Below, in pieces: positions 55,145 to 64,000 of a DNA stretch of 64,000 nucleotides. Every line of letters begins with the position of its first letter. The first letter of the stretch is position 1. The DNA is from Shewanella metallivivens (GTDB lineage Bacteria > Pseudomonadota > Gammaproteobacteria > Enterobacterales > Shewanellaceae), in NCBI RefSeq assembly GCF_028750675.1, contig NZ_JAQQPZ010000004.1, forward strand, positions 213,228 through 277,227, read 5' to 3'. A program made the position numbers and the translations under genes. Below the pieces are notes generated by a model that did not search any database, was not told the DNA's origin, and saw only the letters and a list, made by a program, of their open reading frames with translations.

Positions 55145-57607
55145 ATGACTGAGCATAACAAAAGTCCATTTGCGACAAACCTGCTTAACAGCGCCCCTAC
55201 ACAGAAAAAAATGGAATCAGCGGCAAAAGAGCTGAAAAAAGTACAAAAAAATCAACAATCGAGCGCGGCCAAAGCCGCCAAACAACAAGCAGTAGAAGCC
55301 CAAATATCCCAAACTGGCAAACCCTTTTGGTGGATGTTGTTAATGTTTATCTGCTCGCTAGTGTATTTATTCCCTGAAGCGGTATTTAATGCCGCATTAA
55401 CCGACGTTGCAGGTGGGCGTAACGCCACCATTGAAGACTTACGCGTGGTGGAGTTATTTGGCCGAACTATCAGTGGTATCGGGGTAACCTTACTGTTGGC
55501 AGATTTATTATTAAAAGGTAAAAAACTTGCTAATGTTACCCGCGCGTTAGGGTATTTTGCCCTCATAGCGGTGCTGGTATGGCCAACAGTGTTTTTTGGC
55601 CAAAAGTGGCTAGTGGATCATTTTATTATTGATGCCTCTACACCCGAAGAACGCCAACAAGCGTATTTATCTCAAATACTGCGCAGCGCACTGATTGAAA
55701 ACTCAATTAAATTTGAAGGCATTGAGTACGACCCCAATAAAACTCACAACGCGACCGAAAAAACGTTTTTGTCCGTTTTTGGTGGTTTAGTTTACGCTGA
55801 TGATCAATTGATTGAAGATTTAAAACAAAAGAAACAACTGATCATGGAGAAGTTTGTTCGTGATCGCGCGATGTCTCGTTTTGATGAGCACTATGGCCAA
55901 TATGATAATTTCCGCCAAACCCTACGTGACAAATACACTGAGTACGCCTCTGGCTCTAATCAATATAATCAAGCGCTAGCCAGTGTACAAACTCGCTCTG
56001 ACGAATACTGGCTTGATACGCAAAATCAAGTAAAACAAGGCTGGGAGCAATATCAACAAGGGACCAAGGCTTATGAAGCTAGAGTCGAATCTCGTGCACA
56101 AAAAATTGCCCCTAAATTATATGATTATTTTGAACGTCGTAATAAATGCGCCGAAAAGAAAAGTGGCAGTAGTAAAGATCGCTGCTTTGAACGACTGCAA
56201 AAAGGCTACGACAAAGAAATTGCCAAATACAGTATTCCGTATATTCCGCCTGACGATTGGCTTATTCGCGAGGAGATCTCAACCTCTGAAAACGTTGGTA
56301 ACTCTATTATTTCAGGGATCATGACCCTAGGCCTATATACCGCGATGCAAGCGGCCGATGCGATAACTGGAGGTGATGCGGGTTTTAAAGATCATCGCAT
56401 GGTGTATACCAACGACGTAAACCATTATAAAAACGTATTGATGGTAAAAATGGCGCCAGACTTTATTAAAGAATCAGGCGGTTACCCATTAGGCATTAAC
56501 TCCATCCATGATTTTAGGGTCCATGAACTCACCAGCGTGAAAGTGAATAAACAGCTGAAGAAAAAAGGCTTAACCTTATCGCCTGCTTGGTCAATCACCG
56601 ACCGCAACAGCTTTGATATTGCCGTTGCCAAAAAAGTCCGTCAGCAAGCTGATGAAAAATGGCGATCAAGCATGAAAGCCAAAGGCAGCGATATGCCACC
56701 TAATTTGAGCTGGCAAGCATTTCAAAAGCAAAACGATATCCAACAACGTATTCAAGCTCAAATGAAAGAACTGTACGTAAGCCCAACACTGGCCGACTGG
56801 AATAATCGTGAATTTAAACAATACATTATTGAGCCCAACATTAAGCGTAAAACCGTTGAGTATCTGAAGGTGCTTGAGGCTCAGCAAGCTGAATTTGCCG
56901 ATGGAGGTGTGTTTGAATCAACCGGAAAATCAGCATTAAGGTCAACGATTATTCCGCCAATATCAATGTCGATTAGCTTAGTACTTGTGTTGTTAACGGT
57001 ATTAAAGTTACCAATGAAAGCCGTAGAGCTTGTACAGGCTAAAAGGTCATCGACAACGCCAACGTCTAAACCTAACCATTTAATAAAACCTGCTATTTCT
57101 GCTCTTTTACTGGCATCGATTTTTGTGGTGCCTTTATCCATGGGCAGCAACCAATACACAATGCAGGGATCGTCATTACATTACTTTTTTGAACAAATGG
57201 AAAAGAACGACTCTGCCACGATTTCATTCACACTGAAATGGCTATTAGTGACCTTACCTATGGTGCAACCGGTTGGTTCATCGATTGACCAACACTTATT
57301 GATTACCCGTGGGTTTAATGCCATTAGTGAGCCAATTAACCGCTTTGATATAGCGGTAATGCCAACACATGACACGAGCAAACCTCGTCAGTCATCTTCT
57401 AACAGTGCGGCGTTACTGCCACTGACCATTAAGACTAATATTGCCAATGCCCGCATTTCGGTTATGAGCATAAAACCCAAATATCAAGCAGGCATGATGT
57501 TACCCGCAGGGAGCTATGACATTAAAGTCTCAGCGCCAGGACAAACAACCATTAGAAAATGGGTTTACCTAAAAGCCGATGAGACTGAGTTTGAATTCAA
57601 CTTTTAA
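55145..57607 (+). CDS. Large coiled-coil membrane protein with C-terminal PEGA-like domain
   Basis: This 820-residue protein has a Lys/Gln/Ala-rich cytoplasmic N-terminus (about 55 residues) and three helices near residues 60-78, 105-122 and 132-150. A large charged, helical domain follows (residues about 160-590, with a Cys pair in NKCAEKKSGSSKDRCF). Two more helices lie near 602-625 and 645-668. The C-terminal 60 residues (ISVMSIKPKYQAGMMLPAGSYDIKVSAPGQ) are PEGA-like, a small beta domain found on surface proteins. I know no named family for the whole. It lies 53 bp before the zinc-finger gene. Confidence 0.65.
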   Translation: MTEHNKSPFATNLLNSAPTQKKMESAAKELKKVQKNQQSSAAKAAKQQAVEAQISQTGKPFWWMLLMFICSLVYLFPEAVFNAALTDVAGGRNATIEDLRVVELFGRTISGIGVTLLLADLLLKGKKLANVTRALGYFALIAVLVWPTVFFGQKWLVDHFIIDASTPEERQQAYLSQILRSALIENSIKFEGIEYDPNKTHNATEKTFLSVFGGLVYADDQLIEDLKQKKQLIMEKFVRDRAMSRFDEHYGQYDNFRQTLRDKYTEYASGSNQYNQALASVQTRSDEYWLDTQNQVKQGWEQYQQGTKAYEARVESRAQKIAPKLYDYFERRNKCAEKKSGSSKDRCFERLQKGYDKEIAKYSIPYIPPDDWLIREEISTSENVGNSIISGIMTLGLYTAMQAADAITGGDAGFKDHRMVYTNDVNHYKNVLMVKMAPDFIKESGGYPLGINSIHDFRVHELTSVKVNKQLKKKGLTLSPAWSITDRNSFDIAVAKKVRQQADEKWRSSMKAKGSDMPPNLSWQAFQKQNDIQQRIQAQMKELYVSPTLADWNNREFKQYIIEPNIKRKTVEYLKVLEAQQAEFADGGVFESTGKSALRSTIIPPISMSISLVLVLLTVLKLPMKAVELVQAKRSSTTPTSKPNHLIKPAISALLLASIFVVPLSMGSNQYTMQGSSLHYFFEQMEKNDSATISFTLKWLLVTLPMVQPVGSSIDQHLLITRGFNAISEPINRFDIAVMPTHDTSKPRQSSSNSAALLPLTIKTNIANARISVMSIKPKYQAGMMLPAGSYDIKVSAPGQTTIRKWVYLKADETEFEFNF

Positions 57608-57660
57608 GTCGCAGTGTTGTACATAAACAAAACAGCAAGCATTCACGCAAAGATTATGGG

Positions 57661-59562
57661 ATGTATTACGTGAGCAAATTAGAACAATTTCAGAGCTTTA
57701 TCCGCAGCAACGGTAAAGCACTTACTGGTGTCGATGTGCCAGTAAAATTAAGTAATGAACAAGCCAAACTGCCACAACTTAAATTTACTTTTGGCTGGAC
57801 AATTGAAGTCGGAGTGAGTGAGCATCAACACGGTGGTCATTGCCCTGTAGGGATTAAATCTGGCAGCGCATCAAATGCACGGGACTATGCTCATGACAAA
57901 GCCAAAGAATACGCTAGCGGACAAAACTCACTGTTTAATGACCGTTTTTTAAATATTTTAGGGCCCGATATTACCAGCAATTTTTTAATCCGTAACAGAG
58001 GGCTTAAATCTGCACCAGAAACCTATGTCGGCAGTAAAGTTTGCTACAACTGTAGTGGCTCTGGCAGCCAAAGTTGCTCCAGTTGCTATGGTTCTGGTAA
58101 AAACAGTTGTCATGGCTGCAGTGGCACAGGCCGCGTGAGTGTGTCACGCTACGACAGTTATAACCAACGCACGGTATACACCACAGAATCATGTTCTAGT
58201 TGCTGGGGCAGTGGTAAAAAAACCTGTTCAAGATGTGGGGGCTCAGGCTCTGTAACCTGCAACACGTGTAGCGGTGGCGGTTACCTTTATTACAGTTACA
58301 CTATTGATGGTGATGCCAAGCGCAGCACAAAGTGGGCTTATAACAGCAATGACTACCACGAATGGACCTCTGAGTTTGTTAAAAATAACGGCTTAAACTT
58401 AGTTTACCATTTAACCGATATTACTGAGGTTGATGTGGAAGGTGCCTTAGATGGCTGTACGTTTATCTATGCTTTTACCGCAAAACTGCCAACGCTACAA
58501 TTTACTGCAACCATTGACAGCATTGACACAAAAATGTGTTTCGCAGGCAAAAAAGACACCACTCATAATGCGGGAGGCGTTTATGATCCTGCAGTGTGGC
58601 GCGTCGCACAAAAAATGACAGGCAAAAACCAAGCTGAAGACAAAGCCGTTTTAGCCACGCCGGCAATAAAAGATATTATCGAAGCCAGTGCCACCAGTAC
58701 TCAAATTGCCTTATTAACAGAAAACTGGGTGTCGACAGACATTAAAGATGCCGTCATATCAAATTACCAAACCTTGGTCAGCTCATTAAAAAAACAAAGT
58801 GTTAAGGGTATCGCACCCAACATGTTGTTAAGTTTGGTTAAATACACTTACCTGTTCTTTGTTTTGGGTATGTTAATTGCGTTGTTATTCCCCTCTTTTG
58901 CTGCCGAGTCGGGTCAGCGTATGAGTGTTACACAGGTGCCAGAATGGATGTTTGCCCTACTAACCATGAAGTTTGGATTATTTGGACTGCCCGCATTCGC
59001 TAACTATGCTTTTGCATTCGGTTTGTTGTGGTTAAGCTACCAATGCGTGAAGAAATGGTATTGGAAAAACATCAGTAACACCAAAATTTGGTTATTAACC
59101 CTCAGCATCACCTTGTTATTCCCTCATATCGCATTTTCAATTTATTACAATACGTTGGCACTGCTTAACGGCTCCCCAGCCATTGCAAATACTCTGGTAG
59201 GCGGCTCAATATTGCTGGGGGTTTATCTCGTGGTCATTGGTTTTAAGTGGCCACAAAAGTGGTATAGCAAATTACTGGGGCTCCTTGCCGCTGTAGGTGC
59301 TTATTGCGCTATACAATATGGACTTTATGCCATAAACCCTACCTATGCGTTTATTGCCGATCATGCTCATTACACCCGAGAAGTGACTCAATTATTAGCC
59401 TCTGGTGTCGATTTTATGCAGACAAATCTAGTTGAGTGGGGCTTATTATCAATTAGCTTTACTTACTTTTTAACCCGAAGACGATTTTGGTTAAAAGCAA
59501 AAACGATGGTGGCTGATTACGATAGTCCAGTATTGTTAAAATCAATGAATATGGATAAATAA
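57661..59562 (+). CDS. Membrane protein with DnaJ-type zinc-finger repeats
   Basis: This is a 633-residue protein. After about 125 residues of unknown fold come six CxxC motifs in DnaJ-like CxxCxGxG repeats (about residues 126-210): CYNCSGSG, CSSCYGSG, CHGCSGTG, CSSCWGSG, CSRCGGSG and CNTCSGGG. A mixed domain follows (210-395), then about six helices (about 395-615). There is no J domain, so it is not an Hsp70 co-chaperone in the usual sense. The zinc module probably binds a protein partner on the cytoplasmic side. Last gene of the three-gene set. Confidence 0.7.
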   Translation: MYYVSKLEQFQSFIRSNGKALTGVDVPVKLSNEQAKLPQLKFTFGWTIEVGVSEHQHGGHCPVGIKSGSASNARDYAHDKAKEYASGQNSLFNDRFLNILGPDITSNFLIRNRGLKSAPETYVGSKVCYNCSGSGSQSCSSCYGSGKNSCHGCSGTGRVSVSRYDSYNQRTVYTTESCSSCWGSGKKTCSRCGGSGSVTCNTCSGGGYLYYSYTIDGDAKRSTKWAYNSNDYHEWTSEFVKNNGLNLVYHLTDITEVDVEGALDGCTFIYAFTAKLPTLQFTATIDSIDTKMCFAGKKDTTHNAGGVYDPAVWRVAQKMTGKNQAEDKAVLATPAIKDIIEASATSTQIALLTENWVSTDIKDAVISNYQTLVSSLKKQSVKGIAPNMLLSLVKYTYLFFVLGMLIALLFPSFAAESGQRMSVTQVPEWMFALLTMKFGLFGLPAFANYAFAFGLLWLSYQCVKKWYWKNISNTKIWLLTLSITLLFPHIAFSIYYNTLALLNGSPAIANTLVGGSILLGVYLVVIGFKWPQKWYSKLLGLLAAVGAYCAIQYGLYAINPTYAFIADHAHYTREVTQLLASGVDFMQTNLVEWGLLSISFTYFLTRRRFWLKAKTMVADYDSPVLLKSMNMDK

Positions 59563-59703
59563 GCTAGTACGTTTTGAGTTGATATAAAGCAACATTAGTA
59601 TCAGATAACCCTGTGCTTTCATATCTATTCAGAACGCGGTAGTCTAGCCAGAATATTGAGTGATTAATTACATTTTGTATAACTGATGGAGTGCTCCCTA
59701 CCT

Positions 59704-60399
59704 ATGAGTATCATGCGTTTTATGACGAACACAGACAACCGCCCTGTGACGTCTACCTCTTCGGCACGCATCAGTTATTTTGCCACTCCATCGGAGTTAC
59801 AAGCGCCTTTATTTGATAGTTCAGGCATGAGCCGTGACAGCATTCGCCGTCACGTTAGGCAAGAACGCAACAGTTTATCAAATGAAGAGCAAAGCCAATT
59901 TGCGTTGATTGCCAGCAGGCACATGTTGGCAGAAATTCAGGCTCACTCAGCAGAGCATGTGGCGCTATATTTAACCCACGACGGCGAATTAGCCACACAG
60001 AAATTGATTGATGCGCTGTGGGAGCTCAACATCAATGTTTACTTGCCGCTTATTCATCCATTTTGTAAAGGCCACTTGTTGTTTGTTCGTTATGCACCCG
60101 ACACGGTAATGGTTAAAAATCAATACGGTATTAGCGAACCACAACTCAATGTTCAGCATGTGATTACCCTTGATAAGCTCGATATGATCATCACTCCCCT
60201 GGTGGCCTTTGATGCACATGGAAACCGGATGGGAATGGGCGGCGGCTACTACGACCGCACGTTGTCGCAAGTGGAAAACAACAAACCGTTAGCCGTTGGT
60301 TTTGCCCACGACTGCCAAGAAGTGAGCCAGGTACCAACCGACTTTTGGGATGTGCCTTTGCCAGTGATTATTACCCCAACGAGACGATTGGCTATTTAA
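59704..60399 (+). CDS. fau: 5-formyltetrahydrofolate cyclo-ligase
   Basis: The core from residue 42 on (MSRDSIRRHVRQERNSLSNEEQ) matches E. coli YgfA: LTHDGELATQKLI, VYLPLIHPF, DMIITPLVAFDAHGNRMGMGGGYYDRTL and WDVPLPVIITP. It converts 5-formyl-THF to methenyl-THF with ATP. About 40 extra N-terminal residues precede the core; the true start may be 59827. I chose 59704 because GGAG lies upstream. In most relatives it follows 6S RNA directly; here 6.3 kb intervene. Confidence 0.9.
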   Translation: MSIMRFMTNTDNRPVTSTSSARISYFATPSELQAPLFDSSGMSRDSIRRHVRQERNSLSNEEQSQFALIASRHMLAEIQAHSAEHVALYLTHDGELATQKLIDALWELNINVYLPLIHPFCKGHLLFVRYAPDTVMVKNQYGISEPQLNVQHVITLDKLDMIITPLVAFDAHGNRMGMGGGYYDRTLSQVENNKPLAVGFAHDCQEVSQVPTDFWDVPLPVIITPTRRLAI

Positions 60400-60418
60400 A
60401 ATCGTTTTGTAATAAGAA

Positions 60419-60455
60419 AGCCCCATCAATACACCTTATTGATGGGGCTTTTTAT
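60419..60455. terminator. Terminator between fau and metY
   Basis: GCCCCATCAATA / TATTGATGGGGC (near-perfect stem) with T-run on the plus strand and an A-rich start that may also serve the minus strand. Confidence 0.88.
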
Positions 60456-60478
60456 TAAATGTTTTACTAAAAGTGAGC

Positions 60479-61786
60479 TTATACAATTGCCTTATCTAGT
60501 GCCTGGCTGACATCGGCAATGATGTCGTCGATGTGTTCAATACCCACAGAAATTCGCACGAGATCTTCAGACACCCCCGCTTTAGCCAGCTCTGCACCGC
60601 TAAGTTGACGGTGAGTGGTACTGGCAGGATGACAAGCTAGCGATTTAGCATCACCAATGTTGACCAAACGCAGCACCATTTGCAGCGCATCAATAAACTT
60701 ACCACCAGCAATTTTACCTGCTTCGGCATCAGCAGATTTAATGCCAAAGCTGATAATACCTGAAGCTTTACCGCCAGTGATTTTTTGACAGGTGGCATGG
60801 TATGGGCTGTCTGGCAGTGCGGCGTAATTGACCCAACTAACACTTGGGTGTTTTTGTAAAAACTCAGCCAGCGCGAGTGCATTACTGCAATGGCGCTCCA
60901 TACGCAAGCTAAGGGTTTCGAGCCCTTGCAACAGTAAAAACGCGCTTTGTGGCGACAAGGCTGCGCCAGTATTACGCAGTGGCACAACACGGCAGCGGCC
61001 AATGTAGGCTGCAGGGCCAAAGGCGTCGGTGTATACCACGCCGTGATAAGACGGGTCTGGCTGGTTCAAGATCGCAAAGCGTGCTTTGTTGGCCACCCAA
61101 TCAAACTTACCTGAGTCAATAATCACCCCACCAATGGTGGTGCCGTGTCCGCCAATGTATTTGGTCAATGAATGGATAACAATGTCGGCGCCGTGATCAA
61201 ATGCGCGGCACAATACCGGTGTAGCCACAGTATTATCAACAATGAGTGGCAGCCCATGTTTATGGGCAATATCAGCTAAACGCTGTAAATCGACGATGTT
61301 ACCGGCTGGGTTACCAATCGATTCGCAAAAAAGCGCTTTGGTGTTGTCATCTATTAATGCATCTAACCCGTCAAAATCATCAAATGCCGCCATGCGTACT
61401 TCAACGCCCTGGCGCGGCAGCGTATGGGCAAATAAGTTATAGGTGCCGCCATAAAGTTGGCTGGTACTGACGATGTTGTCACCTACTTGAGTAAGCGCTT
61501 GAATCGCATAGGTAATGGCAGCCATGCCTGATGCCACAGCCAGTGCACCAATACCGCCTTCAATCGCAGCTAAACGTTGTTCTAATACACTGGTGGTTGG
61601 GTTCATTATGCGGGTGTATATGTTACCTGCGACTTTAAGATCAAACAGATCTGCGCCATGTTGGGTATCGTCAAAGGTGTATGAAGTGGTTTGGTAGATG
61701 GGGACGGCTGCGGCTTTAGTGGTCGCTTCTGACTCATAACCATAATGTAATGCCAGCGATTCCAGTTTCATGTTTTCTACAGACAT
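60479..61786 (-). CDS. metY: O-acetylhomoserine (thiol)-lyase / aminocarboxypropyltransferase
   Basis: This is a 435-residue PLP enzyme of the Cys/Met metabolism family. [21 protein letters not shown], the PLP lysine in [16 protein letters not shown] (about residue 209) and the [18 protein letters not shown] end fit MetY. It makes homocysteine from O-acetylhomoserine and sulfide. GGAAGT precedes the ATG at 61786. It is a single gene. Confidence 0.9.
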   Translation of the reverse strand: MSVENMKLESLALHYGYESEATTKAAAVPIYQTTSYTFDDTQHGADLFDLKVAGNIYTRIMNPTTSVLEQRLAAIEGGIGALAVASGMAAITYAIQALTQVGDNIVSTSQLYGGTYNLFAHTLPRQGVEVRMAAFDDFDGLDALIDDNTKALFCESIGNPAGNIVDLQRLADIAHKHGLPLIVDNTVATPVLCRAFDHGADIVIHSLTKYIGGHGTTIGGVIIDSGKFDWVANKARFAILNQPDPSYHGVVYTDAFGPAAYIGRCRVVPLRNTGAALSPQSAFLLLQGLETLSLRMERHCSNALALAEFLQKHPSVSWVNYAALPDSPYHATCQKITGGKASGIISFGIKSADAEAGKIAGGKFIDALQMVLRLVNIGDAKSLACHPASTTHRQLSGAELAKAGVSEDLVRISVGIEHIDDIIADVSQALDKAIV

Positions 61787-61918
61787 AGTGACTTCCTTGA
61801 GATAATAGACGGTGCAGATATTGGTGAATATCTACACTACCAATTAGCCATCTAGAAGTCTATACCTAATAACCTGAAAAGGCTCAATTCCAGCATCTAC
61901 AAGTTGGTTGGGAGAATA

Positions 61919-62183
61919 ATACCATTGCGCATTAATAAGTGACCACTCAGAATGCGTCCAGCTGTTTTTGATTAAGGCGTCGCTATGTAGTAATGGTTGT
62001 TCCCTTTCAAATAGCGAGAACGTAAAGCAAAAGCGGCTGGGGCATTCCTTTTAGGCGAGTTTTAAAAGGGCTTACACTGTGTTGCATGACTTCGAAAGAG
62101 AATAACTATTCATTCAGTCATTCGCCTTGTTTAAGCCCTTATAAATTCTCGCTGAGAGATCACTTACTAACGCGCAATGGTAT
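61919..62183. repeat. MITE-like element, 265 bp
   Basis: The ends are inverted repeats: ATACCATTGCGCATTAATAA on the left, and ATACCATTGCGCGTTAGTAA on the minus strand at the right. The interior is non-coding. Its right end matches the 58 bp element at 1605, and an inner block (TAATGGTTGTTCCCTTTC) matches the 18400 element in inverse orientation. It ends 3 bp beyond the folM stop codon. Confidence 0.7.
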
Positions 62184-62186
62184 AGC

Positions 62187-62915
62187 TTATTTTAACTGTC
62201 TGCCACCATCGACGGCATAACTGCGGCCCGTAACATAATGGCTATTTTGCAGATAATCGATAAGGCTGATGATTTCATTATTGCCGGCTTCTTTTGGCAA
62301 TATTGCCTTTGCTAACGCTTTAACTTTATAAGCATCATCGTCGTGCTCGTTAAATAAAATCATCGCGGGGGCAATCGAATTCACTTTAACGTGCGGCGCA
62401 AGTAAGCTGGCAAACGACAAGGTCATATTATGCAATGCCGCTTTACTGGCCGCGTAGGCAATGTGCTTTTTACTGCCCTTTTCAGCAACATAATCAGTAA
62501 TATGAATAATATTGCTGGCACCGATATTGTCGTCATTAGTTTTAGCGGCGGCAATCAACAATGGCGCTAATGCAAGGTTGATTTGATAAGGCGCTGATAC
62601 ATGAATTTGCATCATTCGCGCCATGGTATCACCGGGGCTTAAGCCATTATTGTCTGGCAACCAGTCTGAGGCGTTGTGGATAATGGTATCAAGACGAGCA
62701 TGGTGCTCATTGATGTGGGCAATTAACGCCTCAATAGCCGCAGGGTCGGTTAAGTCGCACGAATGTAAGCTTGCGCCTAGCTTACCCAATTGCTCAATAC
62801 TGTCGTAATGAGTGCGATAGGTGCCAATAACATGATGACCTTGAGCCAAATAATGTTTAGCCAGTGCATAACCAATGCGCTTACCTACACCGGTTATCAG
62901 TATTGTGCGTTCCAT
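62187..62915 (-). CDS. folM: Dihydromonapterin reductase
   Basis: This is a 242-residue short-chain dehydrogenase. The cofactor motif ILITGVGKRIGYALA is at the N-terminus, the catalytic Tyr-Lys is in HIAYAASKAAL, and YAVDGGRQLK ends it. It reduces dihydromonapterin to tetrahydromonapterin with NADPH. Third in the folX-folE-folM order. The ATG at 62915 has AGAGAG upstream; the frame opens 10 codons earlier. Confidence 0.88.
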   Translation of the reverse strand: MERTILITGVGKRIGYALAKHYLAQGHHVIGTYRTHYDSIEQLGKLGASLHSCDLTDPAAIEALIAHINEHHARLDTIIHNASDWLPDNNGLSPGDTMARMMQIHVSAPYQINLALAPLLIAAAKTNDDNIGASNIIHITDYVAEKGSKKHIAYAASKAALHNMTLSFASLLAPHVKVNSIAPAMILFNEHDDDAYKVKALAKAILPKEAGNNEIISLIDYLQNSHYVTGRSYAVDGGRQLK

Positions 62916-63088
62916 AATGCTCTCTTTATGTTTAGTTAATGACATACCCTAAAACTTATCATAAGCAAATTAGGTGCTTATCTCAAAGTAATCTCGGGGT
63001 AATGTTTTCATATAGGGTTCAAAATAAACAAATGACCTCAACTCAGGGAGGTGAAGCCATTCATTAAATTGAAGTTAACCGTGTGACA

Positions 63089-63757
63089 TTAGGCTAAAAA
63101 TTCAGCACGACTGGCTGGATTAGCTTTAAAACAACCGCCAAGCGCTGTGGTTTGGGTGCTTGATGAAGTGTCCATAATGCCGCGGGATTTAACGCAATAA
63201 TGGGTCGCATTGATGCTCACTGCAACGTCGTCGGTTTCGAGCAAGGTTTGCAGCGCCACTAAAATTTGTTGCGTGAGGCGCTCTTGCACCTGCGGCCGCT
63301 GAGCAAAAAAGCGCACTATACGGTTAATTTTAGATAAGCCGATAATGTTGCCTTTAGGGATGTATGCCACTTTGGCTAACCCATCGATGGTAATAAAATG
63401 ATGCTCGCAGGTACTCACCACACTGATGTTGCTAATTTTAACCATTTCTTCGACACCCATTTTGTTGTCAATTTGGGTGATTTTAGGAAAGTTAGCGTAA
63501 TCAAGGCCGGAGAAAATCTCATTGACGTACATTTTTGCAATACGGTGCGGCGTTTCGGCTAAGCTGTCGTCGGTTAAATCAAGCCCAAGGGTTGAGACAA
63601 CTTCGGTCATTAAACCTTTAATGCGCTGATATTTTTGCTCGCTGGTCATCTCACTTGGGATAAGAGGCGTTTCAAGACCATGGGCAAGCAACGCTTGTTG
63701 AACTTTTAGTGCCTCGGCAGACAATTCTGCGCGAGTTATGTCATTAATGGTGGTCAT
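63089..63757 (-). CDS. folE: GTP cyclohydrolase I
   Basis: This is a 222-residue enzyme. Zinc ligands lie in STCEHHF (Cys, His) and THYCVKSRG (Cys). [26 protein letters not shown] is the signature. It makes dihydroneopterin triphosphate from GTP. AAGGATG precedes the ATG, 18 bp after the folX stop, indicating one transcript. Confidence 0.96.
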   Translation of the reverse strand: MTTINDITRAELSAEALKVQQALLAHGLETPLIPSEMTSEQKYQRIKGLMTEVVSTLGLDLTDDSLAETPHRIAKMYVNEIFSGLDYANFPKITQIDNKMGVEEMVKISNISVVSTCEHHFITIDGLAKVAYIPKGNIIGLSKINRIVRFFAQRPQVQERLTQQILVALQTLLETDDVAVSINATHYCVKSRGIMDTSSSTQTTALGGCFKANPASRAEFLA

Positions 63758-63775
63758 AATAACATCCTTAATAAA

Positions 63776-64000
63776 TTAGGCTTGATACTCTAAAGACAAA
63801 GAAACAGAGTCGGCAAAACGCAATGCATGGGGTTTATCGATAGTGACTCGGGCTAAGGTTACGCTAGGGTGCTCACGACAAATGTCGAGCACGTCAGCCA
63901 CCAGTTTTTCAAGTAATAAGAAACGACCTTCTTCGACATGCTGGATCACTTTTTTGGTGATCACTTTGTAGTTTAGCGCATCTGCGACATCGTCGGTTTG
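63776..64000 (-). CDS. folX: Dihydroneopterin triphosphate 2'-epimerase, C-terminal part
   Basis: The last 75 codons are in the window; the start lies beyond 64000. [36 protein letters not shown] and [12 protein letters not shown] align by eye with E. coli FolX rather than FolB. It converts dihydroneopterin triphosphate to the monapterin form, the step between FolE and FolM in tetrahydromonapterin synthesis. Confidence 0.88.
   Translation of the reverse strand, partial: QTDDVADALNYKVITKKVIQHVEEGRFLLLEKLVADVLDICREHPSVTLARVTIDKPHALRFADSVSLSLEYQA

Overview
The window looks like chromosomal DNA of a marine gammaproteobacterium, most probably Shewanella or a close relative. The reasons are the gcvTHP / ubi / ygfB / zapA / 6S RNA / fau neighbourhood, a Tat-exported flavoprotein reductase paired with a periplasmic tetrahaem cytochrome, an OsmC-YcaO fusion protein, NqrM, and a family of short non-coding repeats of the type I associate with Shewanella. 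No tRNA, rRNA, CRISPR array or intact prophage was seen. The genus is an inference from gene content.

Layout. 0-12 kb: a PepSY membrane protein behind a Fur-like site, a SCP2-type thiolase, an ammonium channel, a very large FG-GAP/VCBS lipoprotein bounded by two near-identical terminators, two uncharacterised proteins, and a CotH-kinase lipoprotein with a Thr-Asp repeat tract. 12-23 kb: OsmC-YcaO fusion, retropepsin-like protease, coiled-coil membrane protein, cold-shock protein, RRF-like protein, TrmH, a thioesterase, NqrM, a DsbA-fold protein, a LysE-type exporter, a DUF3297 protein and a truncated DUF2157 gene. 23-28 kb: a LysR regulator divergent from a DsbA-fold / RutE-like / metallo-beta-lactamase-fold / NTF2-like gene set, followed by two decayed gene fragments. 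28-37 kb: a Bcr/CflA efflux pump with a divergent MarR gene and two operator palindromes, then a GntR/FCD-controlled locus: flavoprotein reductase, tetrahaem cytochrome, OprD-like porin and tannase/feruloyl-esterase lipoprotein. I read this as a respiratory module for aromatic acrylate (hydroxycinnamate-like) acceptors. 37-44 kb: a Fur-controlled TonB receptor, a decayed REP-associated (RAYT) element, an S9 peptidase and an unknown lipoprotein.

44-64 kb is mostly conserved core: gcvP, gcvH, gcvT, two ubiquinone hydroxylases, ygfB, zapA, 6S RNA, fau, metY and the folM/folE/folX tetrahydromonapterin cluster. The exception is a 6 kb, three-gene cassette (53.6-59.6 kb) lying between 6S RNA and fau, which are normally adjacent. 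It encodes a GDPD-fold lipoprotein, a PEGA-tailed coiled-coil membrane protein, and a membrane protein with a DnaJ-like zinc-finger repeat but no J domain. I know of no described system with this combination, and it is my best candidate for an undescribed system in the window.

Non-coding structure includes three related terminal-inverted-repeat elements (1.6, 18.4 and 61.9 kb), a 134 bp direct duplication carrying the terminator downstream of gcvP, and a 20 bp perfect inverted repeat around the RAYT gene.
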